Of a stretch of DNA of 64,000 nt, positions 23,580 through 33,123 are shown in pieces; positions within the stretch are counted from its first letter, which is position 1, and each line of letters begins with the position of its first letter. The stretch lies in NCBI RefSeq assembly GCF_029537375.1, contig NZ_CP120679.1, positions 1,724,001-1,788,000 on the forward strand. The letters run 5' to 3'. Below the pieces are notes generated by a model. That model saw only the letters and a program-made list of their open reading frames with translations, searched no databases and was not told the origin of the DNA. The DNA is from Bacillus sp. HSf4. Its GTDB lineage: Bacteria > Bacillota > Bacilli > Bacillales > Bacillaceae. The position numbers were made by a program, and so were the translations under genes.

Positions 23580-24185
23580 TTGGTAAATCAAGATATCGTC
23601 TGGCATCAGGCATCCATTACAAAGCAGGAATACCATGAAAAAAACAAACACAAAAGCTCGATCATTTGGCTGACGGGTTTAAGCGGCTCAGGAAAATCTA
23701 CGATTGCCAACGCAGCCGCACGCAAATTGTTTGAAGAAGGCTACCAGGTGACGGTCCTTGACGGGGACAATGTCAGACACGGGCTGAACAAAGATCTCGG
23801 GTTTTCCGATGAGGACCGAAAAGAGAATATCCGCCGGATCGGCGAAGTTGCAAAACTGTTTGTCGAACAGGGGACGATCGTGATTACGGCATTTATTTCT
23901 CCATTTAAAGAAGACCGCGACCTCATCAGACAGCTTGTTGAGGAAAATGAATTTCACGAAGTATATGTCAAATGCGATTTAGAAACGTGTGAAGAGCGGG
24001 ACCCGAAAGGCCTGTACAAAAAAGCGAGAAACGGGGAGATTCCGTTTTTCACCGGAATCGATTCGCCTTATGAAGAACCCGAAGCGCCGGAGCTTGTCCT
24101 TGATACGGGTCAAAACGACCGAAACGCATGCAGGGAGCAGCTTGTCGAATATGTCAAAACCATTGCGAAACCATCCGGAAACTAA
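23580..24185 (+). CDS. cysC: Adenylyl-sulfate (APS) kinase
   Basis: 201 residues, P-loop kinase phosphorylating APS at the 3' position to PAPS. Walker [10 protein letters not shown] is at about residues 33-41; [16 protein letters not shown] and the lid motif [10 protein letters not shown] are typical of CysC. The start is TTG at 23580, with AAAAGGGGGG directly after the sat stop. It is 15 bases downstream of sat and clearly co-transcribed. A hairpin follows at 24196-24228. Confidence 0.95.
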   Translation: MVNQDIVWHQASITKQEYHEKNKHKSSIIWLTGLSGSGKSTIANAAARKLFEEGYQVTVLDGDNVRHGLNKDLGFSDEDRKENIRRIGEVAKLFVEQGTIVITAFISPFKEDRDLIRQLVEENEFHEVYVKCDLETCEERDPKGLYKKARNGEIPFFTGIDSPYEEPEAPELVLDTGQNDRNACREQLVEYVKTIAKPSGN

Positions 24186-24195
24186 AAACGGGAAC

Positions 24196-24228
24196 AATAG
24201 GAAAGTGCAGCTGATGCACTTTCCTATT
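24196..24228 (+). terminator. Perfect 14-bp hairpin after cysC (partial terminator)
   Basis: AATAGGAAAGTGCA (24196-24209) pairs perfectly with TGCACTTTCCTATT (24215-24228) around GCTGA. The tail TTCATAAAG has few Ts, so termination may be incomplete. It could split the cys genes from the siroheme genes or act as a bidirectional stop. Confidence 0.6.
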
Positions 24229-24289
24229 TCATAAAGAAAACGTTTGGTTTTTGTGATATTTTCGGGCACCGAACGCTTTCTTTATGATT

Positions 24290-24295
24290 TATAAT
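24290..24295 (+). promoter_or_regulatory. Possible -10 box (TATAAT) for sumT-sirB-sirC
   Basis: A perfect TATAAT lies 44 bases before sumT and 60 bases after the cysC hairpin. No acceptable -35 is at 16-18 bases (CACCGA at 17), so it is only a weak promoter call. Confidence 0.35.
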
Positions 24296-24338
24296 GAGTT
24301 TGGAGAAGATCGAGATCAGATCGGGGGGAGAAAAGAAG

Positions 24339-25112
24339 ATGGGGAAAGTATATATCGTTGGGGCAGGTCCTGGAGACCCCGATTTACTGACGATCAAAGC
24401 TTTAAAAGCCATCCAACAAGCCGATGTCATTTTATATGACAGGCTTGTCAATAAACAGATTTTACAGCATGCCAAAGCGGGAGCGGATTTGATCTTCTGC
24501 GGAAAGCTGCCTGACTATCACATGATGAAGCAGGAAACGATCAACCATTTTCTCGTCAAGTATGCGAAAAAAGGCAAAACCGTTGTCAGGCTGAAGGGAG
24601 GAGATCCGTTCGTCTTCGGCAGAGGTGGAGAAGAAGCGGAAAGCCTTGCTGAAAACGGGATTTCTTTTGAAATTATTCCCGGCATCACATCGGGGATAGC
24701 CGCGGCCGCTTATGCCGGCATTCCTGTAACACACCGGGAGGCAAGCTCAAACGTCGCTTTCGTGACGGGCCATTACAAAAAAGAAGAAGTCTTTGAAGAA
24801 AAATGGAAAGCGCTGGCGACGGGGATCGATACTCTTGTGATCTATATGGGAATCAAAAACATCACACAAATTGAAAGGCTGCTGATCGAAAACGGCAGAG
24901 ATCCGTCTACACCAGCCGCTTTCATTCACTGGGGCACGACGGACAAACAAAAAACGGTGCTGTGCACGGTGGACACGCTGGCCGAAACCGTTAAAACTGA
25001 AAATATCACGAATCCGAGCCTGATTGTGATCGGCGATGTGGTCCATTTCCGCTCGAAAATCGACTGGTTTGAAAACGAGCTGAAAAATACGGCATTAAGC
25101 GAGGCGCTTTAA
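24339..25112 (+). CDS. sumT: Uroporphyrinogen-III C-methyltransferase (siroheme synthesis)
   Basis: 257 residues, SAM-dependent methyltransferase converting uroporphyrinogen III to precorrin-2. SUMT motifs: VGAGPGDPDLLTIKA at residue 6 on, RLKGGDPFVFGRGGEE near 84, and PGITSG near 116. Called YlnD in B. subtilis. The start at 24339 has GGGGGGAG (24323-24330) eight bases upstream; the frame is open to 24294, but that would begin inside the -10 region. The product serves siroheme, the cofactor of sulfite reductase. Confidence 0.95.
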   Translation: MGKVYIVGAGPGDPDLLTIKALKAIQQADVILYDRLVNKQILQHAKAGADLIFCGKLPDYHMMKQETINHFLVKYAKKGKTVVRLKGGDPFVFGRGGEEAESLAENGISFEIIPGITSGIAAAAYAGIPVTHREASSNVAFVTGHYKKEEVFEEKWKALATGIDTLVIYMGIKNITQIERLLIENGRDPSTPAAFIHWGTTDKQKTVLCTVDTLAETVKTENITNPSLIVIGDVVHFRSKIDWFENELKNTALSEAL

Positions 25113-25113
25113 T

Positions 25114-25899
25114 ATGAAACAAGCGATTTTATATATCGGACACGGCAGCCGGCTGAAAAAAGCGGAGAAAGAAGCGGCCGCTTTTCTGGAAGACTGCCAA
25201 AAACATATGGCGGCACCGATTCAGGAAATCTCTTTTTTGGAACTTGCGGAGCCCGATATCGAAACGGGCTTTAAAGCCTGTGTACAAAACGGGGCGACAC
25301 ATATTGCCGCTGTTCCGCTTCTGCTTTTGACCGCCGCGCACGCCAAAAGGGATATCCCTCAGGAACTCGCCCGCGTTTCTTCGCAATATCCTTCCGTCCG
25401 CGTCACTTACGGCAAGCCGATTGGTGTCGACGAGGAAGTCGTCAAAGCTGTTTTAACGCGGATTGAGGAAACGGGGACACCTTATGAAAACGCAAGAGTC
25501 GTATTGATCGGCAGAGGCAGCTCAGATCCGGATGTCAAACGCGATGTGAGTGAAATTGCGGCGCGCCTAGAGGAACTCGCCCCCGTCGAGACGGTCATTC
25601 CCTGCTTTATGACGGCTTGCCGTCCGCATTATCAAGATGTTTTGGCAGATCTGACCGAATCCGGCGGAAAAACGACATTCATCGTTCCTTATCTGCTGTT
25701 TACCGGCATGCTGATGAATGAGATCGAAAGGGAGACCGCCAAACTGAAGGAATCCAATCGTGACGTTGTGCTGACCGAATATCTCGGCTTCCACCCCCAT
25801 ATTAAACAAGCCTTTTTACATCGTGTTGAAGAGACCGTTTTAAACGAGTCCGGCCGGTTTGATTTTAAAGGAGCAGCCGATGCTGCCTCTGCACATTAA
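25114..25899 (+). CDS. sirB: Sirohydrochlorin ferrochelatase (SirB)
   Basis: 261 residues, CbiX-type class II chelatase that inserts iron into sirohydrochlorin. The N-terminal metal-binding histidine is H10 in LYIGHGSR, and the second half repeats the fold (VLIGRGSSDPD near residue 130, then CRPHYQDVL). It begins two bases after sumT and overlaps sirC by 20 bases. In the pathway it follows SumT and SirC. Known as YlnE in B. subtilis with the same length. Confidence 0.93.
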   Translation: MKQAILYIGHGSRLKKAEKEAAAFLEDCQKHMAAPIQEISFLELAEPDIETGFKACVQNGATHIAAVPLLLLTAAHAKRDIPQELARVSSQYPSVRVTYGKPIGVDEEVVKAVLTRIEETGTPYENARVVLIGRGSSDPDVKRDVSEIAARLEELAPVETVIPCFMTACRPHYQDVLADLTESGGKTTFIVPYLLFTGMLMNEIERETAKLKESNRDVVLTEYLGFHPHIKQAFLHRVEETVLNESGRFDFKGAADAASAH

Positions 25900-26374
25900 G
25901 ATCAGCGGCAAGGCGGTCGTCATTGCAGGGGGAGGGCGGATTGCCGCAAGAAGGCTGAAAACGGTCATTGATGAAGGGGCAGCCGCGACCGTCGTCAGTC
26001 CTGAAGTATCAGCTGAAATGCTTGAGCTGATTGAACATTACGGTGTCAGCTGGAAAAGAAAAAAAGCGGAGCCTGCCGATTTCAAGGAAGCCTTTTTAAT
26101 GATTCTCGCCACTGATGACCCTGAGACGAACAGGCGGATTGCCGAATCGGCTTCAGCGTCTCAGCTGGTCAATGTCGCGAGTGAAGCCGAACGCGGAAAC
26201 GTCTACGTTCCAAAAATCATTCATAAAGGAAACGTGACAATCTCTGTCTCAACCAACGGCGCCAGTCCGCGCCACACGATCGAACTGGCCGGGAAGATCG
26301 AAGAATTGATCGATGATCGGCTTGTACGGGAAATCGAAACGCTTTTTCATAAAAGAAGGGGCCCGAACCAATAG
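25880..26374 (+). CDS. sirC: Precorrin-2 dehydrogenase (SirC)
   Basis: 164 residues. NAD-dependent oxidation of precorrin-2 to sirohydrochlorin. An N-terminal Rossmann motif VVIAGGGRIAARRLK (about residues 13-27) is followed by the conserved ILATDDPETNRRI and the ISVSTNGASPRHT segment. The start at 25880 is chosen because AAAGGAG (25867-25873) is six bases upstream; it overlaps sirB by 20 bases. The final codons overlap the terminator loop at 26370-26373. It completes the SumT-SirC-SirB siroheme branch. Confidence 0.94.
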   Translation: MLPLHIKISGKAVVIAGGGRIAARRLKTVIDEGAAATVVSPEVSAEMLELIEHYGVSWKRKKAEPADFKEAFLMILATDDPETNRRIAESASASQLVNVASEAERGNVYVPKIIHKGNVTISVSTNGASPRHTIELAGKIEELIDDRLVREIETLFHKRRGPNQ

Positions 26375-26389
26375 GTTCGGGCCTTTTTT
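26360..26389 (+). terminator. Terminator of the sulfate/siroheme operon, overlapping the sirC stop
   Basis: GGCCCGAACC (26360-26369) and GGTTCGGGCC (26374-26383) form a perfect 10-bp GC-rich stem with an AATA loop, followed by six Ts. The sirC TAG is within the hairpin. It separates sirC from the convergent rqcH, whose stop is at 26392. Confidence 0.95.
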
Positions 26390-26391
26390 AG

Positions 26392-28107
26392 TCAGCGCGT
26401 TTTTTTCAGCTTGATGACAAGGTCTTCATCAGGGGTGACAAAAACGGTTTGCTGGCGGTCATACGTGACAAATCCCGGTTTTGCGCCGTTCGGTTTTTTC
26501 ACATAGCGTATTTTCGTATAGTCGACAGGGACCGAAGCCGAATTTTTCGCTTTGCTGTAGTAGGCCGCGATCTGAGCCGCTTCAAGAATCGTTTTCTCAT
26601 CCGGATCACTCGTTCTAATGACGACATGCGAGCCCGGGATGTCCTTTGTGTGAAGCCAAATATCGTCGCGGGCAGCAAGCCTCATCGTCAAATACTCATT
26701 CTGTTTATTGTTTTTGCCGACAAGAATGGTTTCTCCTGCTGTCGATTCGTATGTTTCAAGGGTTGGCGCCTGTTTTTTCTGCTTTTTCTGACCCTTAGGC
26801 TGTTTGATGCGCAAATACTTTCCTTCTGCAAGCTCTTCGCGGATTTCATTTAAATCCTTCGGCGAGGCTGATGTGAGCTGCTGAATGAGCTGGTCGAAAT
26901 ACGCGATTTCCTCTTCGGCCAGTCTGATCTGCTCCTTGACGACATCCACGGAATTTTTCGCCTTTTGGTATTTTGTAAAATAGCTTTGCGCGTTTTCCGA
27001 CGGTGTTTTATTCGGGTCGAGCGGAATGGTGACCTCTCCGCCGTCTTCATCATAATAGTTGATCACCGTCGCCGATTGATCGCCTTTTTTCAGCTGGTAG
27101 AGGTTCGCTGTCAAAAGCTCTCCGTAAAGCTGAAAATCCTTCGCGTGCTTCGATTGCTCGAGCGTTTTTTCGAGCTTTTTGATTTTATTTTCGTTTTTTT
27201 TCTTTTCATTGACGACGAACCGTTCTAAATCATGAGCCTGCTGTTTGACGCGGTCGCGTTCCGCTTTTCCGAAATAGTAGCGATCCAGAAGTCCGCTCAA
27301 GCTGTCAAACACACGCTTTTCGCCTTTTAGATGCGTCAAATCAAGCAGGTAAAAATATTCTTTTCCCTCTTGTGACACAAGCTGCGGAGCGAAGCGCCGG
27401 TCTTTGACGGCGGCGAACATCTCCACAAGCTCATTCGGGAGTGTCGCCCTGTTGGCGAGCCCTGCGCGAAACACGGCTTCTTTAGCAAACAGCGGAGAGA
27501 CGCCGGAGAAGGTGTTGACAATCTGCTTATCCAATTTTCCTTCCTGAAAGTTCAGGTGGCGGAGAATGTCCTCTTTCCCGGTTTCCAGCGGAGACAGCTT
27601 GTTCTGCGCTGGAGGCAGAACATAGTCGTAGCCGGGGAGAACGGTCCGGTAGCTGTTCACGGCAGGGGGAAGGTGTTTTAAGCTGTCGATGATCACGTCT
27701 TTTTCTCCATCTGTCAAGACGATGTTGCTGTGCCTTCCCATGATTTCAACGAAAAGTTTTCTGACGAGCATATCGCCGATTTCGTTGCGGCTTCGGATGT
27801 GGAAGACCATCATTCTGTCCATTCCGATTTGTTCAATCTGCTCGATAAATCCGCCTTCCAGATGCTTGCGGAGCAGCATGCAAAACATCGGCGGAGCGCT
27901 CGGGTTATCATATGTTTCATTTGTGAGATGCACCCGTGCGTAGCTTGGATGGGCGGAAAGCAGCAATTTAACGTTCTTCCCGTTCGCTCTGATATGAAAA
28001 ATAAGTTCGTGCTTAAACGGCTGATGGATTTTTGCAATCCGTCCGCCTTGGATGACTTTGTTCAGTTCCTCTGTCATTCCGTATGTAAAAATGCCGTCAA
28101 AAGACAT
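26392..28107 (-). CDS. rqcH: RqcH, NEMF/Rqc2-family ribosome quality-control factor
   Basis: 571 residues on the minus strand. NFACT-N domain with the catalytic D97-R98 pair ([15 protein letters not shown], in part), a long coiled coil (about residues 285-430, Lys/Glu-rich), and an NFACT-R domain with [18 protein letters not shown] near residue 485. It binds obstructed 50S subunits and recruits tRNA-Ala to add C-terminal alanine tails, marking stalled peptides for proteolysis. Older names are YloA/FbpA, from a supposed fibronectin-binding role. It is one of only two minus-strand genes here. AAAAGGGTG precedes the ATG. Confidence 0.95.
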   Translation of the reverse strand: MSFDGIFTYGMTEELNKVIQGGRIAKIHQPFKHELIFHIRANGKNVKLLLSAHPSYARVHLTNETYDNPSAPPMFCMLLRKHLEGGFIEQIEQIGMDRMMVFHIRSRNEIGDMLVRKLFVEIMGRHSNIVLTDGEKDVIIDSLKHLPPAVNSYRTVLPGYDYVLPPAQNKLSPLETGKEDILRHLNFQEGKLDKQIVNTFSGVSPLFAKEAVFRAGLANRATLPNELVEMFAAVKDRRFAPQLVSQEGKEYFYLLDLTHLKGEKRVFDSLSGLLDRYYFGKAERDRVKQQAHDLERFVVNEKKKNENKIKKLEKTLEQSKHAKDFQLYGELLTANLYQLKKGDQSATVINYYDEDGGEVTIPLDPNKTPSENAQSYFTKYQKAKNSVDVVKEQIRLAEEEIAYFDQLIQQLTSASPKDLNEIREELAEGKYLRIKQPKGQKKQKKQAPTLETYESTAGETILVGKNNKQNEYLTMRLAARDDIWLHTKDIPGSHVVIRTSDPDEKTILEAAQIAAYYSKAKNSASVPVDYTKIRYVKKPNGAKPGFVTYDRQQTVFVTPDEDLVIKLKKTR

Positions 28108-28158
28108 GTTGATAACACCCTTTTCTCGTTATTCCTCTAACTAAATTGCCATTCAATA

Positions 28159-28187
28159 ATTATAGCATGATTTTGGACGAGTCTGAA
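28159..28187 (-). promoter_or_regulatory. SigA promoter for rqcH (minus strand)
   Basis: Read on the minus strand: TTCAGA (28187-28182), a 17-base spacer, and TATAAT (28164-28159) preceded by TGC, an extended -10. It lies about 50 bases before the rqcH start, in the divergent gap with yloB. Confidence 0.7.
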
Positions 28188-28247
28188 TAAATTGACTTGT
28201 AGAGACGGAGTCTTAAAGCACTTAGGGCAGGAGGAGTGGACGAATCA

Positions 28248-30920
28248 ATGAAATGGCACGAGATGGGACAAACCGAATTGTTGAATATAACAAAAACGTC
28301 CATAAACAATGGTTTAACAGAAAAAGAGGTTCAAAAACGCCTGGAAAGACACGGAGCAAACGAGCTTCAGGAAGGGGAAAGGACATCGGCGCTCGCCTTG
28401 TTTTTTTCCCAGTTTAAAGACTTTATGGTTCTTGTGCTAGTAGCGGCGACGCTGATTTCCGGTTTTTTGGGGGAGTACATCGATGCGATCGCCATCATTG
28501 CGATTATCTTTGTAAATGGCATTCTCGGATTTTTTCAGGAGAGGCGGGCGGAACGGTCGCTTGAGGCATTGAAGGAACTGTCGGCTCCCCAGGTGACAGT
28601 GCTAAGGGAAGGGAGCTGGATCAAAGTTCCTTCAAAAGAGCTTGTGCCGGGTGATGTGGTGCGCTTTTCAAGCGGCGACAGGATCGGCGCCGATCTTCGA
28701 GTCGTCGAGGCAAAGAGCCTGGAAATAGAAGAGTCGGCTCTCACCGGGGAATCGCTTCCTGTGTCTAAGCACGCTGATGTGTTTCAAGCCTCTGATGTTT
28801 CTTTAGGCGACTTAACAAATATGGCCTTTATGGGAACGCTTGTCACAAGGGGAAGCGGCATGGGCGTTGTCATTGGCACAGGAATGAACTCTGCGATGGG
28901 AAAAATCGCCGATATGCTTGAATCGGCCGGGAATGCTTCGACTCCGCTGCAAAGAAGGCTGGAAGAGCTCGGCAAAATTCTGATCGTGGCCGCCCTCTTC
29001 CTGACGCTGCTTGTTGTTATCGCCGGCGTCATTCAAGGGCATGACATCTACAGCATGTTTTTGGCGGGCGTTTCACTGGCCGTTGCCGCTATACCTGAAG
29101 GACTGCCGGCGATTGTGACAGTCGCTTTGTCCCTCGGTGTACAGCGGATGATCAAGCAAAAATCGATTGTCAGGAAGCTGCCTGCGGTGGAAACGCTGGG
29201 ATGCGCCTCGATTATTTGCTCTGATAAAACGGGAACGATGACACAGAACAAAATGACGGTCACCCATGTCTGGTCAGGGGGGAAAACGTGGAACGTGTCA
29301 GGCATCGGCTATGACCCGAAAGGCTCTTTCAGCATGGATGGTCGCGACATTCAGATCAAAAACCACAAATCATTGCAGCAGGTTCTGCTGTTTGGCGCAC
29401 TCTGCAATTCATCCTCCATCATCGAAGAAGACGGCGATTTTCGTCTTGACGGGGATCCGACAGAAGGGGCATTGCTAACGGCGGCCAAAAAAGCGGGGTT
29501 TACTGACCGGTATGTTGGCGAGCATTTTAAAGTCGTCGAGGAGTTTCCCTTTGATTCGACGCGTAAGATGATGTCCGTCATCGTCGAAGACAAAAGCGGA
29601 AAGCGGTTTGTGATTACAAAGGGCGCCCCCGATGTCTTGATGAAGCGGTCGTCACACACGCTGAAAGAAGGAAGCCGGGAAGCGTTTACGAAAGAACGGC
29701 TCACAGAGACAAGCGCCGCCCTGGAACGGCTTGCCTCACAGGCGCTGCGGACGATCGCCGTCGCATATAAACCGCTGAAGGAAACGGAGAATCCGCCGCT
29801 CGAAAAAGCGGAATCCGGTTTAACGTTTATCGGTCTTTTCGGAATGATTGATCCGCCGCGTCCGGAAGTGAAAAAAGCGATCAAAGAGTGCCGGGAAGCG
29901 GGGATCAAAACAGTGATGATCACCGGGGATCATGTGACGACGGCAACGGCGATCGCAAAACAGCTGGGTCTTTTGCCGCCGGGCGGAAAAGTCATGGACG
30001 GGCAGATGCTGAACGAGCTTTCACAGGAAGAGCTGGCAGAAACCGCGGAAAATGTTTACGTGTTTGCCAGAGTATCGCCGGAACACAAGCTGAAAATCGT
30101 CACCGCATACCAGGAAAACGGACATATCGTCGCCATGACCGGAGACGGCGTCAATGACGCGCCCGCCATCAAACAAGCTGATATCGGGATCGCCATGGGG
30201 ATCACCGGGACGGATGTCGCCAAAGAAGCTTCATCATTGATTCTCGTCGATGATAATTTTGCCACGATTAAATCGGCGATCAAGGAAGGGCGGAACATCT
30301 ATGAAAATATTAGAAAGTTCATCAGATATCTTTTAGCATCCAATGTAGGCGAGATTCTTGTCATGCTGTTTGCGATGCTGCTAGCCCTCCCTTTGCCGCT
30401 CGTGCCGATTCAAATTCTTTGGGTCAACCTTGTGACAGACGGGCTCCCGGCCATGGCACTCGGAATGGATCAGCCTGAGGGCGATGTCATGAAGAGAAAA
30501 CCGCGCAATCCGAAAGAGGGCGTGTTTGCGAGGGGACTTGGCTGGAAAGTGGTCTCGCGCGGGTTTTTAATCGGCGCTGCTACGCTCGGGGCCTTTATGT
30601 TCATTTACCACCGAAATCCTGAAGAGCTTGCATATGCCCAGACCGTCGCCTTTGCGACATTGGTGCTGGCCCAGCTGATTCATGTGTTTGACTGCCGCAG
30701 CGAACGTTCTATTTTTGACCGCAATCCGTTTGAGAACCTTTACTTGCTCGGGGCCGTCTTGTCTTCGATTTTGCTGATGCTGGTTGTCATTTATTATCCG
30801 CCGCTGCAGCCGATCTTCCATACCGTCCCGATTTTAATGGTAGACTGGCTCTTGATTATCGGCATGTCGGCCATCCCAACTTTTTTGCTAGCCGGGTCAC
30901 TTTTGACAAGAAAAAAATAG
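28248..30920 (+). CDS. yloB: YloB, P-type Ca2+-transporting ATPase (SERCA-like)
   Basis: 890 residues from ATG 28248. A P2A-type ATPase pumping calcium out of the cytoplasm. The phosphorylated aspartate is D326 in CSDKTGTMT; the TGES motif (SALTGESLP) is near residue 170, and [10 protein letters not shown] near 630. Hydrophobic helices lie at about 55-95, 245-300 and 690-885. PEGLPAIV in M4 contains a Ca2+ site. B. subtilis YloB also has 890 residues, and is linked to sporulation and germination. A GTG at 28236 is in frame but only one base from AGGAGG (28229-28234), so ATG 28248 is preferred. Confidence 0.94.
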   Translation: MKWHEMGQTELLNITKTSINNGLTEKEVQKRLERHGANELQEGERTSALALFFSQFKDFMVLVLVAATLISGFLGEYIDAIAIIAIIFVNGILGFFQERRAERSLEALKELSAPQVTVLREGSWIKVPSKELVPGDVVRFSSGDRIGADLRVVEAKSLEIEESALTGESLPVSKHADVFQASDVSLGDLTNMAFMGTLVTRGSGMGVVIGTGMNSAMGKIADMLESAGNASTPLQRRLEELGKILIVAALFLTLLVVIAGVIQGHDIYSMFLAGVSLAVAAIPEGLPAIVTVALSLGVQRMIKQKSIVRKLPAVETLGCASIICSDKTGTMTQNKMTVTHVWSGGKTWNVSGIGYDPKGSFSMDGRDIQIKNHKSLQQVLLFGALCNSSSIIEEDGDFRLDGDPTEGALLTAAKKAGFTDRYVGEHFKVVEEFPFDSTRKMMSVIVEDKSGKRFVITKGAPDVLMKRSSHTLKEGSREAFTKERLTETSAALERLASQALRTIAVAYKPLKETENPPLEKAESGLTFIGLFGMIDPPRPEVKKAIKECREAGIKTVMITGDHVTTATAIAKQLGLLPPGGKVMDGQMLNELSQEELAETAENVYVFARVSPEHKLKIVTAYQENGHIVAMTGDGVNDAPAIKQADIGIAMGITGTDVAKEASSLILVDDNFATIKSAIKEGRNIYENIRKFIRYLLASNVGEILVMLFAMLLALPLPLVPIQILWVNLVTDGLPAMALGMDQPEGDVMKRKPRNPKEGVFARGLGWKVVSRGFLIGAATLGAFMFIYHRNPEELAYAQTVAFATLVLAQLIHVFDCRSERSIFDRNPFENLYLLGAVLSSILLMLVVIYYPPLQPIFHTVPILMVDWLLIIGMSAIPTFLLAGSLLTRKK

Positions 30921-30931
30921 GCTTGTATGAT
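30903..30931 (+). promoter_or_regulatory. SigA promoter for yloC-remA-gmk-rpoZ
   Basis: TTGACA (30903-30908), 17 bases, then TATGAT (30926-30931), overlapping a TATAAT at 30931-30936. It lies across the last codons of yloB; the transcript would start near 30939, next to the hairpin at 30941-30969. Confidence 0.7.
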
Positions 30932-30940
30932 ATAATCTTA

Positions 30941-30969
30941 AAGGTAATAGAGGTTTCTATTGCCTTTTT
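30941..30969 (+). terminator. Terminator after yloB
   Basis: AAGGTAATAGA (30941-30951) pairs with TCTATTGCCTT (one G-T) around a GGTT loop, followed by a short T-run to 30969. It is 20 bases after the yloB stop and coincides with the likely start of the yloC transcript. Confidence 0.75.
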
Positions 30970-30994
30970 ACTTATACAGAATTGGGTGTGTTTT

Positions 30995-31870
30995 ATGATA
31001 CGGAGTATGACCGGTTTCGGCAGCGCGAGCAAAACGAAGGATGGGCTGACAGCAGCTGTTGAGCTGAAATCTGTCAACTATCGGTTTAAAGAAGTGAACG
31101 CCCGCATGCCAAGGCCTTTGCTCTATTTAGAAGACAAAATAAAGCAAACGATTTTTAAGCATATACAAAGAGGAAGACTGGAGCTGTTCGTTTCGGTTGA
31201 TGGCGAGGCTCTGGTCAGCCGGAAAATCCAGGTTGACTGGCCGCTGCTTGAAGAGTATCTCAAAGCCGCAGGCGAGATGAAAGACCGCTGTCAGCTTTCG
31301 GGAGATGTCACGGTTCATGACGCCTTTCAGTTTGAACATGTCGTTCAGGTTGAGGAGGAGCCTGTCCGCAACGAGCAGCTTGAAGGTGTTCTTCTCGAAG
31401 CGGTTGAGGAAGCCATCCTTGAACTGTGCAGCATGCGCGAAGCAGAAGGGCTGAGGCTTAAGGAAGACTGCCTTCTGCAAATCGAAAGGCTTGAGAAGCT
31501 GACAGACGATGTCGCAAAGCTTGCTCCCCGCGTCGTTGACCACTATAGGGAGCGCCTTGAGGCAAGGCTTGAAGAATGGTCGGCGGACCGCCTCGACGAA
31601 AGCCGGCTCTTGACCGAAGTCGCTTTGTTTGCTGACCGCTCCGATATCACGGAGGAAGTGACAAGGCTGAAAAGCCATTTCCGCCAGTTCCGCGATATTT
31701 GCGATTCAGGCGGGCCGGCGGGGAGAAAGCTTGATTTTCTCGTGCAGGAGCTCAACCGGGAAGCGAATACGATCGGCTCAAAGGCAAATGATCATAAGAT
31801 CACAAAACATGTAGTCGAAATGAAAAGCTCTATTGAAAAAATAAAAGAACAAGTGCAAAATATAGAATAG
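30995..31870 (+). CDS. yloC: YloC, YicC-family endoribonuclease
   Basis: 291 residues, same length as the B. subtilis protein. The family N-terminal signature MIRSMTGFGSAS and the C-terminal QELNREANTIGSKAND (in part LNREANTIGSK) are clear. YicC proteins are metal-dependent endoribonucleases with a coiled-coil central region; the target in Bacillus is not known to me. The start at 30995 is chosen for the family N-terminus; GGGTG about eight bases upstream is a weak ribosome binding site. The frame is open further upstream through the terminator, which is rejected. It heads a run with remA, gmk and rpoZ, an order conserved in Firmicutes. Confidence 0.92.
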   Translation: MIRSMTGFGSASKTKDGLTAAVELKSVNYRFKEVNARMPRPLLYLEDKIKQTIFKHIQRGRLELFVSVDGEALVSRKIQVDWPLLEEYLKAAGEMKDRCQLSGDVTVHDAFQFEHVVQVEEEPVRNEQLEGVLLEAVEEAILELCSMREAEGLRLKEDCLLQIERLEKLTDDVAKLAPRVVDHYRERLEARLEEWSADRLDESRLLTEVALFADRSDITEEVTRLKSHFRQFRDICDSGGPAGRKLDFLVQELNREANTIGSKANDHKITKHVVEMKSSIEKIKEQVQNIE

Positions 31871-31879
31871 CGATTGTGC

Positions 31880-31928
31880 GTATTGTTTAGGGATGTTCTC
31901 TCCAGGTTAAACTAGAGACGTCCAATAC
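31880..31928 (+). promoter_or_regulatory. 49-nt hairpin immediately before the remA ribosome binding site
   Basis: GTATT (31880-31884) pairs with AATAC (31924-31928). After a six-base bulge, positions 31891-31901 pair with 31914-31923 (ten pairs, one G-T, one bulged T) around a 12-base loop. The remA ribosome binding site AGGGGG (31929-31934) starts right after the helix. The structure has no T-run, so it is not a terminator; a translational or stability role is inferred. Confidence 0.5.
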
Positions 31929-31944
31929 AGGGGGAACGTAGAAG

Positions 31945-32837
<893 letters not shown>

Positions 32838-32840
32838 CTT

Positions 32841-33041
32841 ATGCTAGATCCGTCAATTGACTCTTTAATGAATAAACTCGATTCAAAATACACGCTTGTG
32901 ACTGTGTCGGCAAGACGCGCCCGTGAAATGCAGATCAACAAAGACGCACAGATCGAAAACCCGAAGTCGCATAAATATGTCGGCAAAGCGCTGGAGGAAA
33001 TCGATGCCGGCCTTTTGACATTTGAAAAGGAAAATCGCTAA
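32841..33041 (+). CDS. rpoZ: RNA polymerase omega subunit
   Basis: 66 residues. Omega signature: [17 protein letters not shown] (about residues 13-29) and [13 protein letters not shown]. It binds the beta' subunit C-terminus and helps assembly. GGAGG four codons before the gmk stop acts as ribosome binding site, and the gene starts three bases after gmk. A terminator follows immediately at 33052-33085, ending the yloC-remA-gmk-rpoZ unit. Confidence 0.95.
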   Translation: MLDPSIDSLMNKLDSKYTLVTVSARRAREMQINKDAQIENPKSHKYVGKALEEIDAGLLTFEKENR

Positions 33042-33051
33042 TAGCCTTAAA

Positions 33052-33085
33052 AATAGCAACCTATCCATTAGGTTGTTATTTTTTT
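33052..33085 (+). terminator. Terminator after rpoZ
   Basis: A 12-bp stem (33052-33063 with 33069-33080, one G-T) with loop TCCAT runs into a T-run to 33085. It separates rpoZ from coaBC. Confidence 0.92.
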
Positions 33086-33123
33086 CAGGGAACCATCCAA
33101 CAGAACATAAGGGGGAGAAAACG

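Noticed and set aside
29351..29923. 190-codon minus-strand frame inside yloB
   Set aside because: Ser/Arg-rich translation of the antisense of a conserved ATPase; no ribosome binding site or family.
33022..33123. 34-residue extension of CoaBC
   Set aside because: It runs from inside rpoZ through the rpoZ terminator; the strong ribosome binding site is at 33109-33117.
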